The notes beneath the pieces are model-generated. The model did no database searches. It was given only the letters and a program-made list of their open reading frames with translations, and was not told the origin of the DNA. Shown here piece after piece: positions 6,032 to 6,285 of a DNA stretch of 6,285 nucleotides. Both the position numbers and the translations under genes were made by a program. The stretch's first letter is position 1, and each line of letters begins with the position of its first letter. This DNA comes from an uncultured Clostridia bacterium (GTDB lineage Bacteria > Bacillota > Clostridia > Oscillospirales > Oscillospiraceae), in the NCBI GenBank assembly GCA_947167725.1, contig CAMVJF010000106.1, positions 1-6,285 on the forward strand. Reading direction: 5' to 3'.

Positions 6032-6285
6032 TGGAGGAATTGGTAGTTTGCAGGAACCTCAGCCGCAGCTTCGGCGAGGTCCAGGCGCTGCAGGACGTGA
6101 ACCTGAGCCTGCCCCCCGGCATGATCATCGGCCTGCTCGGCCCCAACGGCTCGGGCAAGACGACGATGATCAAGATCCTCAACGGGCTGCTGCAGCCCAG
6201 CTCCGGCGAGGTGAGGATCGACGGCAACGCGCCGGGCGTGGAGACGCAGAAGATCGTGAGCTATCTGCCCGACCGCGGCTATTTC
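6028..6285 (+). CDS. ABC transporter ATP-binding protein, 3' truncated by window edge
   Basis: The first 86 codons of an ABC ATPase, open to the right edge. It begins MMEELVVCRNLSRSFGEVQAL, the usual A-loop region, then the Walker A motif GPNGSGKTT at residues 38-46, followed by LNGLLQPSSGEVRIDG. The Q-loop region reads SYLPDRGYF at 78-86, with Asp where many ABC ATPases have Gln; as I recall, YLP followed by D or E is common in the YtrB-like/CcmA group. The signature motif, Walker B and H-loop lie beyond the window. Two start codons are possible: ATG at 6028 overlaps the regulator's stop, while ATG at 6031 sits eight bases after AAGGAG (6017-6022). It should form the cytoplasmic motor of an exporter or stress-response transporter whose membrane subunit is expected downstream. 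Confidence 0.95.
   Translation, partial: MMEELVVCRNLSRSFGEVQALQDVNLSLPPGMIIGLLGPNGSGKTTMIKILNGLLQPSSGEVRIDGNAPGVETQKIVSYLPDRGYF

Overview
The window is GC-rich throughout its genes, with AT-rich intergenic promoters of the TTGACA/TATAAT type and strong AAGGAGG-like ribosome binding sites. Together with clostridial-type families (COG2509 and HI0933/BaiN-like flavoproteins, a CPNCG zinc-ribbon hypothetical, a YtrA-type GntR regulator with an ABC ATPase), this suggests a high-GC member of the Clostridia, such as a gut Oscillospirales-like bacterium. That placement is inference from gene families and style, not from a marker gene.

Layout. (1) Positions 1-2710, + strand: two FAD-dependent oxidoreductases joined by an ATGA overlap. 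The first is cut by the left edge. They end at a strong intrinsic terminator (2728-2765). (2) Positions 2792-5506, - strand, read right to left: an Ldh_2/AllD-like NAD(P)H-dependent dehydrogenase with its own promoter (5543-5571), then after 91 bases a lipoprotein, then a zinc-ribbon hypothetical protein overlapping the lipoprotein gene by ATGA. These genes converge on the same terminator region as the flavoprotein pair. (3) Positions 5507-5665: a divergent AT-rich regulatory region holding two promoters and a striking operator made of repeated octamers. (4) Positions 5666-6285, + strand: a small YtrA-family GntR repressor overlapping the start of an ABC transporter ATPase that runs off the right edge.

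How the parts fit. The regulator and ABC gene look like a standard autoregulated YtrA-type operon: the operator covers the regulator's -10 and start region, so the repressor probably shuts off its own operon until an envelope or antibiotic-type signal appears. The dehydrogenase is divergently transcribed from a separate promoter outside the operator, so co-regulation is possible but not shown. The two flavoproteins are probably translationally coupled; their substrates are unknown. The lipoprotein and zinc-ribbon pair is coupled and of unknown function.

I see no RNA genes, CRISPR arrays, insertion sequences or phage genes. Nothing here clearly amounts to a new multi-gene system. The items most worth a second look are the composite operator and the replacement of the AllD-type catalytic histidine in the dehydrogenase.
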